A stretch of DNA of 64,000 bases from Phytophthora quininea (Eukaryota > Oomycota > Peronosporomycetes > Peronosporales > Peronosporaceae), in assembly GCA_011947345.1 (NCBI GenBank), contig JAAVTG010000753.1, positions 1-64,000 of the forward strand, in the 5' to 3' direction. A model generated the notes under the pieces. The model did not search any database. It was not told where the DNA came from and was given only the letters and a program-made list of their open reading frames with translations. The position numbers and the translations under genes are program-made. Numbering within the stretch: the stretch's first letter is position 1; each line of letters opens with the position of its first letter. Of this stretch, positions 53,874-64,000 are shown one piece after another.

Positions 53874-55273
53874 TCAAGCGGCGATGGCTGGCATCGCCTT
53901 GGAAATGTGCATTCTCTTTGCAGGTTTGGGATGGATCCAGCGGCAGCCGAAGACCAGGTCTCCGATGGATTGGTCGTCGAAAAACGTGTCTTCATCAGCA
54001 GTTCCAACCGGTTTTAACGCTCGATAATCCAACTTGTAGAATCTCCCGTCTCCAATGGCGCGTCCTAACGCCGAAGACTGCTGCATTCCTGACTGCGGCT
54101 CCATTGCTACTAGTATTCGTGTCACTCCTCGGAAACTCTTGTGCATCACTCCGTCTGCTTGATATTTTAGTCGAAACGATAGACCCAAAGGTGGAGCAAC
54201 ACGCTCAGTCCGCCGCTGTAGTTGCTCCAATACCCTCGACGTACCGAGCACTGCGGAATTGATAGCTCTGGTGCGACAACATCGGTGTTGAAGCAGCAGC
54301 CTGTCAGCTCAGTGAGATGGCGAGGCCACGTGAACAAATTGCAGACACTCGTCGCCACCACACCTCCTCCAACGACCGTTTTCACGTCGTCTAAAGCTTG
54401 AGTCAACGGATTAAACCGTGTTCCTCCAAGTAGCACGACGTGCTTCACCCGATAACATGTAGTTGGTTCTACCGCTTGTAAATCTCGCTTCAAATGCGCT
54501 AGAAGCCGGGAATCCGTCATCCTTCTCCCTTGAGCTACGGAGAACGGCGACCGCACCATCTCCACCACTGGGAATCCGTCAGCGTCCAGCTCCATAGCAA
54601 ATGTCTTCCTCGAAAGCCCAGCGCGATGGAACAGCTCCGCCACCACCGTCTGCAGCACCATCGCGCTGAATTGTATCCTTTGGCAGGCGTCGCTGTCCGA
54701 GTTGTCGACTCCAGTCGGTGCATCGAAGCCTTGGAAACTGTCGTGAGGTTTCTGGTAGTGGAAACGTACGATCCACTTGGTTCGACGCGGTTTGAAGCAA
54801 ACCGTCAGTTGATGCGTCACCGCCGCAATGCGAAGACGAATGTGGTAGATTCCTGGTTGCGTAAGATGCACGAACGCCTTGAAATGGCCAGACTCTCGGA
54901 CTACCGGCCAGCAGACACTGCCCACCCACGAATTGTCCGAGTCGCTTGCAACTGCATGGGCTACGGCTTGAACGTATAGTGCGCTGTCTGGTAGGTTTGC
55001 TGCTGCGATGTTGTCCACTACACCTTCGACCAACACCAGAGGATACGTAAGTAGTTCGCTGTCCTGAAGGTTCGTCACGTGGATGTTTAGCGACGGGAGC
55101 GAGTGGACGATGCTGCAGTCGTTGTTGGCGTCTCTAGGACGGACTGCAGCGCACCACTCGGTCGGTCGACAGGGAACAGAGTGTCTTGTTTTGTGTCTCC
55201 AAAGAGACGGTCGGTGTCGGCCATCCGGAGCGCTACGTCGACTTGAGGCCTTGTTCCCCATCGACCTTAACAT
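53874..55273 (-). pseudogene. degenerate metallopeptidase-family protein 3
   Basis: Near-identical to copy 1: frame 54167-55273, then the C-terminal part 53874-54251 one base out of frame. The same LLHLWVYRFD replaces the HExxH motif (54170-54193). Sharing across units shows the loss predates the segmental duplications. Confidence 0.6.
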
Positions 55274-55665
55274 AGCCGAGCGACGGTTGACTTAACGTCA
55301 AGTTTTGCGCAAAATATAAATTCCCGAAACTTCGCAAAGCTTACCGTCCGTGAAGAAATCCGGTTAAATACGATTTTTGCGCCAAGTACGACGCACGCAA
55401 GCCTCTCATTTTGAAAGCCGCCCGCGTGGCGATGTTCGGGCGGCCCGAACGGCAGAAAACTCGCGCGACGGCGGCACGTGGAGACGCTGGTGAAGCAAGG
55501 AAGATGTCAGAGCTCGGTGGGACCGCAGCTACCGGTACGATGGCGGTGTATCATCTATAGGGAGGGACTCATACTAACATTAGCTTCTAAACGGAACCAA
55601 TGGTTTTATGCAGGACAACGCCGCAGGCGCCGGAGTTGTTCGGTTGTTGACTATCGTTCCGTAAT
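55274..55665. other. 5' flank of Mutator-like element 3
   Basis: Same as in units 1 and 2; palindrome at 55434-55450. Confidence 0.4.
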
Positions 55666-57740
55666 ATGAGCATGGAAAAAGATAATGATAGCGACGACAC
55701 CTACGAGCCTGACGAAGAAGGGGACGATTTTGGTGAGGAGATGGACGGACTGTATATAAGGAAGAACAATTCGACGTTGGCGGTGGTGCAGACAGCATCG
55801 GTGCGGACGACGAGGAGGGTAGCATCAGCGCCAAAGAGGCCGCTGATAGTTCCGTCGAAGCTATTGAAGAGGCAAGAGTCGACGAGGTCGATGGGGGCGC
55901 GAGATTGGACGGAGTTCTCGCCGTAAACGTTGGTGGAGGCGTAGAGGAGAATGAAGACACTCAGCTACAGTTGTAAAGATGGGTTTATCGCTGATGGTGA
56001 CAGCAACGATGTCTCGCACGCGCAATCGGCTTCGGATTTACTAGGGAAGAGGCAACGACCCTCAAAAGATGTCGATTACCACCCCGGGATCGAAAGAGCA
56101 GCACCAAGGCCGCGAAGTTGGCGTTGGAGAAGGCACACATTTGGGTGAAGAATACTGTTCCACCACTTTCGGTCCAGCAGTTCCGATCGTGGGACGAATT
56201 TAACAAAACTTTAAAGACATACAAGAAGAAAGATAATCTTCTATTTCGGGTTCGCAGCTCGGTATCTGTGGTAGCACACAATACGTATGATCAAAACTAC
56301 CAATGGAGCTGTTGTTTAACTGATGTACTTGCTCACAAATACTGTTGTGTTTATTTCAGTGAGAATGGGCCGAAGAAAACCATGCCGAGCAAAACGTTTA
56401 AATGGAGTCAAAGGATACTTCGCTGTACGCACGGTGTCTATCAGAAGTCAAGGGCTACCGGAAGTCGCAGTCGTGGTGTTCGATACACCGGGTGTAAGGC
56501 TCGATGAACTGCTACAGTGACGAGAATGGATGATGGTTCATTTAAAGTTGTTGTTCGAAATGAGGTACGACATTGCTGTTGCATTTTACTCGGGCGACGT
56601 TATCTAACTTATTGTTTCGTTCTATTGTAGTGCCGCACTCATAACCGCCATACGACCGAAAGTCTGTCAGCTTCCTACTTGACATCGAAATCTCTTCCTG
56701 TTGATGACAGAGACTGCGAAGATATAATGCTGCTTGCTGATGCGAAGGTATCTTCCACAGAGATAACCAGATGTTCGAGAAGTGGAGACAAACGCTCGCC
56801 ATGGATTTCACTCACGGTACTAACAACTTAGGCTACCATCTTGGTAAGTGGAAAAGCTATAGCAACCATATTCGCTTTGGCAACCTTAACACTGACAGGT
56901 TCTTTATTTGTTTAGGGAGCCCAGTTGTTACAACAGCAACTGGGAGAGAGTTTCATGTTCTTGACTTCTTGTGCTTGAACGAGCAAGCGTCGACGATAGC
57001 ACAAATTCTGAAGTTTTTCAGGAGAAGAACCCGACGTCGTGTCGATCAGTGCGATCTGTTGTCATAGACAAAGATTTCGTGGTCTGGCGTGAAGTGAAGT
57101 GAAGTGAAGTGAAGTGAAGTGAAGTGAAGTGAAGAAAGCGCTTCCGGATGCAGAGATTCTGCTCTGTCAATTCCATACCATCAGTTACTGGAAAAAGTTG
57201 ACATTGCGATCAACGTTTGGTCTGAAGTCTACTCGACGTGGACAGATTCTTATCCATCCCACAAATTTAATGTGCAGGTATGCTTCTATCATCAAAACGA
57301 AGCATTTCACCACTAACATTGTGTTGTACTTATTGCTATGTAGTATGTCCGAGGCTGGGTATGAGATATATCATTCAGCATGTAAGACGTATTGTCGATT
57401 GCAAGACAAGCTTGCCATCTTTGCGTACTACGAAAACCTGGCACACATGTCGGCGGATGTGGGCAAATTTTGCTCGAGGTGTATACTTCACTGCTGGCAA
57501 TACCACGACCAACAGGGTGGAGTCCAACTGGAACCAAGTGAAGCTGTTGCTGGGACGAAAAACACGCATTGATAAAACTATCGCTGGGCTTCTACAACAC
57601 CAAGTTAGTGTGGCACAACAAATCCTGAGGGCCATTTCACGGGCAGTGCCTAGTTCTGAGCCGAAATCGGAGCCATTTTTGGATTGTGTTGCTGCGCACT
57701 TGAGTGCGGATGTCTTCAAGAAGGTCAAGGCTGTAACGCC
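55666..57740 (+). pseudogene. Mutator-like element transposase 3, 3'-truncated
   Basis: Same start and DDE core as copies 1 and 2, but a deletion after VFKKVK (57730) removes the SWIM finger, acidic tail and Ulp1 gene (about 2.3 kb) and joins the remnant to the next unit. Further small deletions occur near 55755 and 55970. The GTGAA array has 9 copies. Confidence 0.8.
57089..57133 (+). repeat. GTGAA microsatellite, 9 copies, transposase 3
   Basis: Three repeats (15 nt) longer than in copies 1 and 2 at the same place. Confidence 0.8.
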
Positions 57741-57744
57741 ATTC

Positions 57745-58442
57745 GTCAATGCCGACCGACGGGACAGACCGCACCTTCAGAACACCGAGAGAGTCGGAGC
57801 CTCCAAAGCTCTCCAAGATTATCTCGCCGATTTGGAGCTTGCGATGTTGACGGCGAGTATGGAGCGTCAACTGTGCAGACACAACACGACGGACAAATCC
57901 TGCCCAGGCTGTTTCGGAGAATGGAGTTCTGAGTCTGTAGTTCATAGATCGCTACAATCCATCGCACAGCCGAAATCCAAACTAATCCAAAACTTACGAC
58001 CTCCCTTAAAGGGGCATCTCGCTTCGCTCGATCAGTAGCCAAGCTATAAGACATGCTTGGCCCGGGGTTTAAGTCCGCGTGCTTCACACACGAGCCTCAA
58101 ACCGCCGCCATCGATTTGGGCTTGGTGCTGTTTGCCATCAGTTTGGAGGATGTTCAGAATTCCATTTTTATGTTGCCTCGATCTCCGAGATCTCTGAAGT
58201 CGCTCCGTACAGCGTGAGGGCACATTGTTTTGTCCTCCATTACCGCCGGAATGGCATCAACGCACGACCCCAAGAGAACCGGATCTGAATGAATACACGT
58301 GAAGTCAAAGTTCACGACGCTCTGCTATCAGTGTGAGGTGAAACGAACGATGCAATGAACACTTGGAGAGATTTTGTCCTTCTTCGAAAACAGACTCCAC
58401 AAGCAGAGCAGCAATCGTTTTCCTGTTCTGATCCAGAGCTAA
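57745..58442 (+). other. unit 4 left end: gene fragment fused to the truncated transposase, then spacer
   Basis: The TERVGASKALQDYL fragment is here in one frame with the transposase 3 remnant (open frame 57280-58038, 252 codons). A small insertion (CCGA near 57757) and changed C runs are seen. 58290-58442 holds nothing recognised. Confidence 0.45.
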
Positions 58443-60086
58443 CTACGTCGCCGACGAGTTCGCAAACGCACTGCCGCACACGCTCAACATACTGTTCGAG
58501 AACGCATCCACACCCCGTTCCTGAAGCTCTTCCTCACCTTCCACCAAGATCATCGCCAGACCGTCGTCCAGGTGCCAATCGATGTGGCAGTGCATGATCC
58601 ACACGCCCGGGTTGTCGGCTGTGAACCGAAGCACCACGTATCCAAATTCAACACACGCGCCGGTGGTATCCGTCGTGCACGAAGCAACCGTGTAGACGTC
58701 GCGCAGCATGGGTCCGTCGAGTTTCAACGCCGGTAGTGAGTTGCTTCGAATGTCTTCGATCGAGGCCTTCCTGCTGCCGACGACCCACGGCGAGTGGGTG
58801 TGCAGGTGGAACGGGTGCTGTTCATTCATGTCGTTCACCAGCACCACTTCGATGTGCTTGCCGTACTCAATCTTCCGGGCGTTTGCGGTGATCGGCAGCT
58901 CCTCCGTCGTGGTGCCGTTGGCGATTGTGAATAGTGGAGGTTCGTCTGGCACGACAAAGTTGCTGTAGTCGCTGCCGTCGATAGAGAAGAACCCCTTGCC
59001 GTATTGCAGGGTGAATTTAAGGACGGCGCGGTCGTCTGGCGTCGTGGGCAAAGCTGTCGACACCAGTGGCGTAAAGTCGAACTCACCGACGGTTGTCGTG
59101 TTTGTCGACCTCTCGGACGTTGGCTCGGTGTCGTTGTTGGCATCGTACGAAATAATCGCCAAGCCTTCGGCATTGCTAGTCATGGCAGGAGTGCCTGCCG
59201 TCCATGGCAGGCCGTACAGACCGGTGGCTCGCATCCAAAACGAATCGTTTCCACTGGATCCACTTGCTTCGACCACAATATCATACCGTTGGCCAGCGTT
59301 GATCGTGAGCGAGTTGATGAGCTCCGACGGCTGCAGCGGATCACTGTCGGCTGCAACGACTTGGAAGTCGTGGCCGTCAATACTGAAGTCGATCGGAGCC
59401 AACGCGGCCATGTTGATCAGCCGCAGCAGGTACTTCTTGCCTGCTTCGAACTGGAACCGAGCCAGAGGTTGGTCCTCGGTGCAATCGGTGAAGCCGTAGG
59501 AAGCCGCAACCGTGCAGTCGTAGCGACCGCGGTTGTTGATGACCATGCTGTCCCACATCGGAGCCCCGACAGGACTGTCATGGTACAAGTCGGCGAGCTG
59601 AACGACGAACTCCTCAGCGATGTCTTGTTCCCATGGCTGACGGTCACTTTCATTAGAGTGGACGATCAACGGACCGCGAAGACCGAACGCGTACTGCGTG
59701 CCGTGGTGACTGTGCCACCAGAACGTGCCAGCTTTATCCGGCGTAAAGCGATAGACGGCGGTGCCGTTGGAGTCGATGTGGCACTGCGTGATGCCAGACG
59801 TTCCATCCATCTCTTGCGTGCCGAGTTGCTTGAGACCGTGCCAGTGAAGACACGTCGGGACGTCTAACTCGTTGGTGACGCGAACCTCCACGTCTTGGCC
59901 CAGCGTGACGTCGATGATCGCTTGGTCGGCAGGCTTGTCGTTGATCCCGTAAGTTGATAGCGAGATGCCGTCGAAAGCTGCGGAGATCGAAGTCACTCGC
60001 CAGTCGTAGGAAACGACGTCGGCAGAGCTCTGACCCGAGAAAACAGCGAGCAGCGAAGTTGCGACGGAGAAGCGGTTGAAGCGCAT
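58443..60086 (-). CDS. laccase-like multicopper oxidase 5
   Basis: Intact 547-residue copy with all copper motifs, starting MRFNRFSVATS. It carries Ser for Pro in CHIDSNGTAV just before motif 2. It groups with laccase 4 in the N-terminal and middle parts (AMTSNAEG) but with laccase 3 near the C-terminus (RKASIED, GEEELQ). Confidence 0.93.
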   Translation of the reverse strand: MRFNRFSVATSLLAVFSGQSSADVVSYDWRVTSISAAFDGISLSTYGINDKPADQAIIDVTLGQDVEVRVTNELDVPTCLHWHGLKQLGTQEMDGTSGITQCHIDSNGTAVYRFTPDKAGTFWWHSHHGTQYAFGLRGPLIVHSNESDRQPWEQDIAEEFVVQLADLYHDSPVGAPMWDSMVINNRGRYDCTVAASYGFTDCTEDQPLARFQFEAGKKYLLRLINMAALAPIDFSIDGHDFQVVAADSDPLQPSELINSLTINAGQRYDIVVEASGSSGNDSFWMRATGLYGLPWTAGTPAMTSNAEGLAIISYDANNDTEPTSERSTNTTTVGEFDFTPLVSTALPTTPDDRAVLKFTLQYGKGFFSIDGSDYSNFVVPDEPPLFTIANGTTTEELPITANARKIEYGKHIEVVLVNDMNEQHPFHLHTHSPWVVGSRKASIEDIRSNSLPALKLDGPMLRDVYTVASCTTDTTGACVEFGYVVLRFTADNPGVWIMHCHIDWHLDDGLAMILVEGEEELQERGVDAFSNSMLSVCGSAFANSSAT

Positions 60087-60149
60087 GGATGCAGTGGCGT
60101 GTGGGATACCCTCTTGCAGGTGGTGTGGCCGACGTTGGCGTTGGAAAGC

Positions 60150-60164
60150 GGAATGCAAAATGAG
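60150..60164 (-). promoter_or_regulatory. initiator, laccase 5
   Basis: Same initiator and spacing as laccases 2-4. Confidence 0.6.
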
Positions 60165-60769
60165 AAGAAGGCAACCAGGATCGAGTTGTCATGAGCTCAT
60201 GTGACGAACAGAGGCACTGGGCCATCACGAGACGAGGATCTCAAATTACAAACAAGGTCAAGATTGTGGGGCATTACCGCAACGTTTGTAGCGTAGCAGA
60301 TCGATAGCAAGGAACTTTGACTGCTTTCCAGTTACGTCACCGAAGATAAGAGGCATGTGTTTTCAAGTGCCCCCAAGATGTTTGCTTGGACAGCCACAAA
60401 ACAGCTTGGGTGTAAGTTGTATAATGTAGGGAATTGCCAAGTTGGACAGTGTCCACTGCAACGTCACTCTCGTCTCTGTTGATTTGTCAAGCGGAGCAAT
60501 GTTACGTTCGTAGGCATCGAAAGCCAATCTTCCCAACTACACTAATAGAGCTCATTGCACGGCAATTGCAGTGTGCAACGGATAGCTCAAGAAAGCACAT
60601 CGCTGACGGCGAGTTAGTCTTTATGGAGCATTCCCAATGCGATCCCACCACATGCTGGGGAACCAGCTTATACTCCCTTGATTCAACGGAGACAACAAGA
60701 CAGACGACGTTGCGGTGAACACCACGACCGTCGGAATTGCATCAACAAATGAAAGAGTCCCAACCTGAA
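60165..60769. other. laccase 5' flank and spacer, unit 4
   Basis: Uninterrupted version of the sequence that holds the Ty3 element in unit 3; no gene supported. Confidence 0.35.
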
Positions 60770-62137
60770 GAAAATACAGCAAACACGTTGTAGCGTTCAT
60801 AAACATATTGCCGCACACACCCAACATACTGTTCGAGAACGCATCAACACCTCTTTCCTGAAGCTCGTCTTTGTTGAAACTCATTGGGGCTATGGTACGG
60901 GACGTCTACGGTGCCGCCATGCGCTACGGACACCACAGGAACTTGTGCCAGGGTTCCTGGTACTTCGTTTTACGGTTGACAATGCGGGCGTGGATCATGC
61001 ACTGCCACATCGACTGGCACATGGACATCGATCTAGCGATGAGGGCGCCGGCAGTGAGTTGCTTCGAATGTCTTCAATCGAGGCCTGACGACTGCCGGCG
61101 ACCCACGGCGTGTGCGAGTGCGAGTGCGAGTGCAAGTGGAACGGGTGCTGTACGTGGACGTCATTTACCAGTACCACGATGTGCTTGCCGTACTCGATCT
61201 TCCGAGCGTTCGTGGAGACTGGTAGCTGCCACCATCTTTGTCCCACTAGTGACTGAAAAGTAGGGGCTCACCTGGAACGACGAAAGCGTTGAAGTCGCTG
61301 CCGTCGATGGAGAAGTATCGGTGAGGTTCTTGTCCAAATCTTGGCGTAAACTCGAGAACAGCACGGTCCGATGGCATCGAAGGCAAAACAGTCGGCGCGA
61401 GAGGCGTGAAGTCGAACTCGCCCACGGTGGTCTCATTCGTCGCTTCTCGGACGTTGGTTCGGTATCATCGGCGTTCCCATACGACACAATCGCCAAGCCT
61501 TCGAAGTTGAAACCTGCACCAGCCATGTCGGCGGTAGCTCCCAGCCACCACGGGAGACCGTACAGACCGATAGATCGCAGCCAAAACGAAGCAGGCTGAG
61601 CTGACTGTGCTGCTGGTTGTAAGCAGCTTTGACGATGAAGTCGTACCGTTGGCCAGCGTTGATCGTAAGCGAGTTGATGAGCTCCGACGGCTGCAGCGGA
61701 TCACTGTCGGCTGCAACAACTTGGAAGTCGTGGCCATCGATGCTAAAGTCGATTGGAGACAGCGCCGCCATGTTGATCAGCCGCAGCAGATACTTCTTGC
61801 CTGCTTCGAACTGGAACCGAGCCAGAGGTTGGTCCTCGGTGCAATCGGTGAAGCCATGGGAAGCCGCAGCCGTGACCGCGGTTGATGATGTTCATGCTGT
61901 CCCAAATCGAAGCGCCTTGAGGCTTGCGGTGATACAATTCGGCGAGTTGGACGACGAATTCTCCATCAATGTCTTCTTCCGGTCGCTTTTGGGGGCGTGG
62001 ACGATCAACGGACCGCGAAGACCGAACGCGTACTGCGTGCCGTGGTGACTGTGCCACCAGAACGTACCGCGTTTGTCCGGTGTGAAGTGATAGACGGCGG
62101 TGCCGTTGGGGTCGATGTGTGCTACAATCAGAGACAC
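60770..62137 (-). pseudogene. laccase pseudogene B4, with inversion
   Basis: Matches pseudogene B1 (HAPKSDRKK, KALRFGTA) through its 5' half, has the same missing start and similar frameshifts, and carries the inverted piece at 60873-61047 shared with unit 3. A local 6-bp duplication (GAGCTGACT near 61597) is private to this copy. Confidence 0.85.
60873..61047. other. 175-bp micro-inversion in laccase pseudogene B4
   Basis: Same inversion and breakpoints as 52501-52677. HCHIDWH reads on the plus strand (near 61000). Confidence 0.85.
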
Positions 62138-62243
62138 AACTAACAGCGTGGTGGATTTGATGAGGAAGTAACGTCACCACAGGATCAACGACATGTGTCG
62201 GAGGTTTTGTAGTGCTGCACGTTGCACTTCGCTACTGGTAAAC

Positions 62244-63644
62244 TCAAGCGGCGATGGCTGGCATCGCCTTGGAAATGTGCATTCTCTTGGCAGGTTTGGG
62301 ATGGATCCAGCGGCAGCCGAAGACCAGGTCTCCGATGGATTGGTCGTCGAAAAACGTGTCTTCATCAGCAGTTCCAACCGGTTTTAACGCTCGATAATCC
62401 AACTTGTAGAATCTCCCGTCTCCAATGGCGCGTCCTAACGCCGAAGACTGCTGCATTCCTGACTGCGGCTCCATTGCTACTAGTATTCGTGTCACTCCTC
62501 GGAAACTCTTGTGCATCACTCCGTCTGCTTGATATTTTAGTCGAAACGATAGACCCAAAGGTGGAGCAACACGCTCAGTCCGCCGCTGTAGTTGCTCCAA
62601 TACCCTCGACGTGCCGAGCACTGCGGAATTGATAGCTCTGGCGCGACAACATCGGTGTTGAAGCAGCAGCCTGTCAGCTCAGTGAGATAGCGAGGCCACG
62701 TGAACAAATTGCAGACACTCGTCGCCACCACACCTCCTCCAACGACCGTTTTCACGTCGTCTAAAGCTTGAGTCAACGGATTAAACCGTGTTCCTCCAAG
62801 TAGCACGACGTGCTTCACCCGATAACATGTAGTTGGTTCTACCGCTTGTAAATCTCGCTTCAAATGCGCTAGAAGCCGGGAATCCGTCATCCTTCTCCCT
62901 TGAGCTACGGAGAACGGCGACCGCACCATCTCCACCACTGGGAATCCGTCAGCGTCCAGCTCCATAGCAAATGTCTTCCTCGAAAGCCCAGCGCGATGGA
63001 ACAGCTCCGCCACCACCGTCTGCAGCACCATCGCGCTGAATTGTATCCTTTGGCAGGCGTCGCTGTCCGAGTTGTCGACTCCAGTCGGTGCATCGAAGCC
63101 TTGGAAACTGTCGTGAGGTTTCTGGTAGTGGAAACGTACGATCCACTTGGTTCGACGCGGTTTGAAGCAAACCGTCAGTTGATGCGTCACCGCCGCAATG
63201 CGAAGACGAATGTGGTAGATTCCTGGTTGCGTAAGATGCACGAACGCCTTGAAATGGCCAGACTCTCGGACTACCGGCCAGCAGACACTGCCCACCCACG
63301 AATTGTCCGAGTCGCTTTCAACTTCATGGGCTACGGCTTGAACGTATAGTGCGTTGTCTGGTAGGTTTGCTGCTGCGATGTTGTCCACTACACCTTCGAC
63401 CAACACCAGAGGATACGTAAGTAGTTCGCTGTCCTGAAGGTTCGTCACGTGGATGTTTAGCGACGGGAGCGAGTGGACGATGCTGCAGTCGTTGTTGGCG
63501 TCTCTAGGACGGACTGCAGCGCACCACTCGGTCGGTCGACAGGGAACAGAGTGTCTTGTTTTGTGTCTCCAAAGAGACCGTCGGTGTCGGCCATCCGGAG
63601 CGCTACGTCGACTTGAGGCCTTGTTCCCCCATCGACCTTAACAT
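62244..63644 (-). pseudogene. degenerate metallopeptidase-family protein 4
   Basis: As copies 1 and 3, with the same lost HExxH (62540-62563) and the same one-base break after it. One extra G in a run (63626-63630) changes the N-terminal frame. In this copy a different frame upstream (63457-63708: DGGTRPQVDVALRMADTDGLF) is open and reads well, hinting that this is the true N-terminal coding frame. Confidence 0.6.
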
Positions 63645-64000
63645 AGCCGAGCGACGGTTGACTTAACGTCAAGTTTTGCGCAAAATATAAATTCCCGAAA
63701 CTTCGCAAAGCTTACCGTCCGTGAAGAAATCCGGTTAAATACGATTTTTGCGCCAAGTACGACGCACGCAAGCCTCTCATTTTGAAAGCCGCCCGCGTGG
63801 CGATGTTCGGGCGGCCCGAACGGCAGAAAACTCGCGCGACGGCGGCACGTGGAGACGCTGGTGAAGCAAGGAAGATGTCAGAGCTCGGTGGGACCGCAGC
63901 TACCGGTACGATGGCGGTGTATCATCTATAGGGAGGGACTCATACTAACATTAGCTTCTAAACGGAACCAATGGTTTTATGCAGGACAACGCCGCAGGCG
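63645..64000. other. 5' flank of a fourth Mutator-like element, truncated by the window
   Basis: Matches 25832-26187, palindrome at 63805-63821; the transposase start would lie just beyond the window. Confidence 0.6.

Larger units (their letters stand above)
39407..57744. repeat. segmental duplication unit 3, with retroelement insertion
   Basis: Same order as unit 1. A 9969-bp Ty3 element lies at 41997-51965 in the laccase 5' flank; the micro-inversion is at 52501-52677. The Mutator-like element ends early. Confidence 0.85.
57745..64000. repeat. segmental duplication unit 4, cut by the window end
   Basis: Same order as the other units up to the 5' flank of a fourth Mutator-like element, where the window ends. 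Confidence 0.85.

Overview
The window looks like nuclear DNA of an oomycete, most likely a Phytophthora-type species. It has very short GT-AG introns (about 50-70 nt), oomycete-style core promoters (a CTCATTTTGCA-type initiator just upstream of several start codons), a laccase-like multicopper oxidase cluster, papain-like and MLO-like genes, and dense Ty3 and Mutator-like element content. There is no sign of bacterial organisation, and I found no CRISPR array or tRNA/rRNA gene.

Layout. 1-2764: last part of a multi-exon gene with a C2H2 finger, cut by the window edge. 3064-4151: secreted papain-like cysteine protease. 4242-6654: seven-helix MLO-like membrane protein carrying EF-hands. 7447-15794: tandem array of three acyltransferase-3 genes (+) alternating with two SUMO-activating enzyme subunit 1 genes (-), repeat period about 3.46 kb. 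15934-17745: RNase H, possible effector-like and ribosomal protein uL5/RPL11 remnants. 17914-19594: a first laccase with one frameshift.

From about 19950 to the end the sequence is four tandem copies of one segmental duplication (units at about 19950-30635, 30636-39406, 39407-57744 and 57745-64000+). Each unit carries, left to right: a small gene fragment, an intact laccase (-), a 5'-truncated laccase pseudogene (-), a degenerate metallopeptidase-family gene (-) and a Mutator-like element (+) with SWIM transposase plus a Ulp1-type protease. Unit 2 has lost about 1.9 kb, unit 3 has gained a 9.97-kb Ty3 element and its Mutator-like element is truncated, units 3 and 4 share a 175-bp inversion, and unit 4 runs off the window.

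The four intact laccases keep full 547-codon frames and all copper-ligand motifs. Everything around them is decaying or interrupted by single-base frameshifts. Many of those frameshifts are one base missing in a short homopolymer, so assembly error and real pseudogenisation must be separated before any gene here is called dead. The most interesting items are the MLO/EF-hand fusion, the metallopeptidase that has lost its HExxH motif in every full-length copy, the micro-inversion and gene-conversion footprints in the laccase cluster, and the Ulp1-bearing Mutator-like elements.
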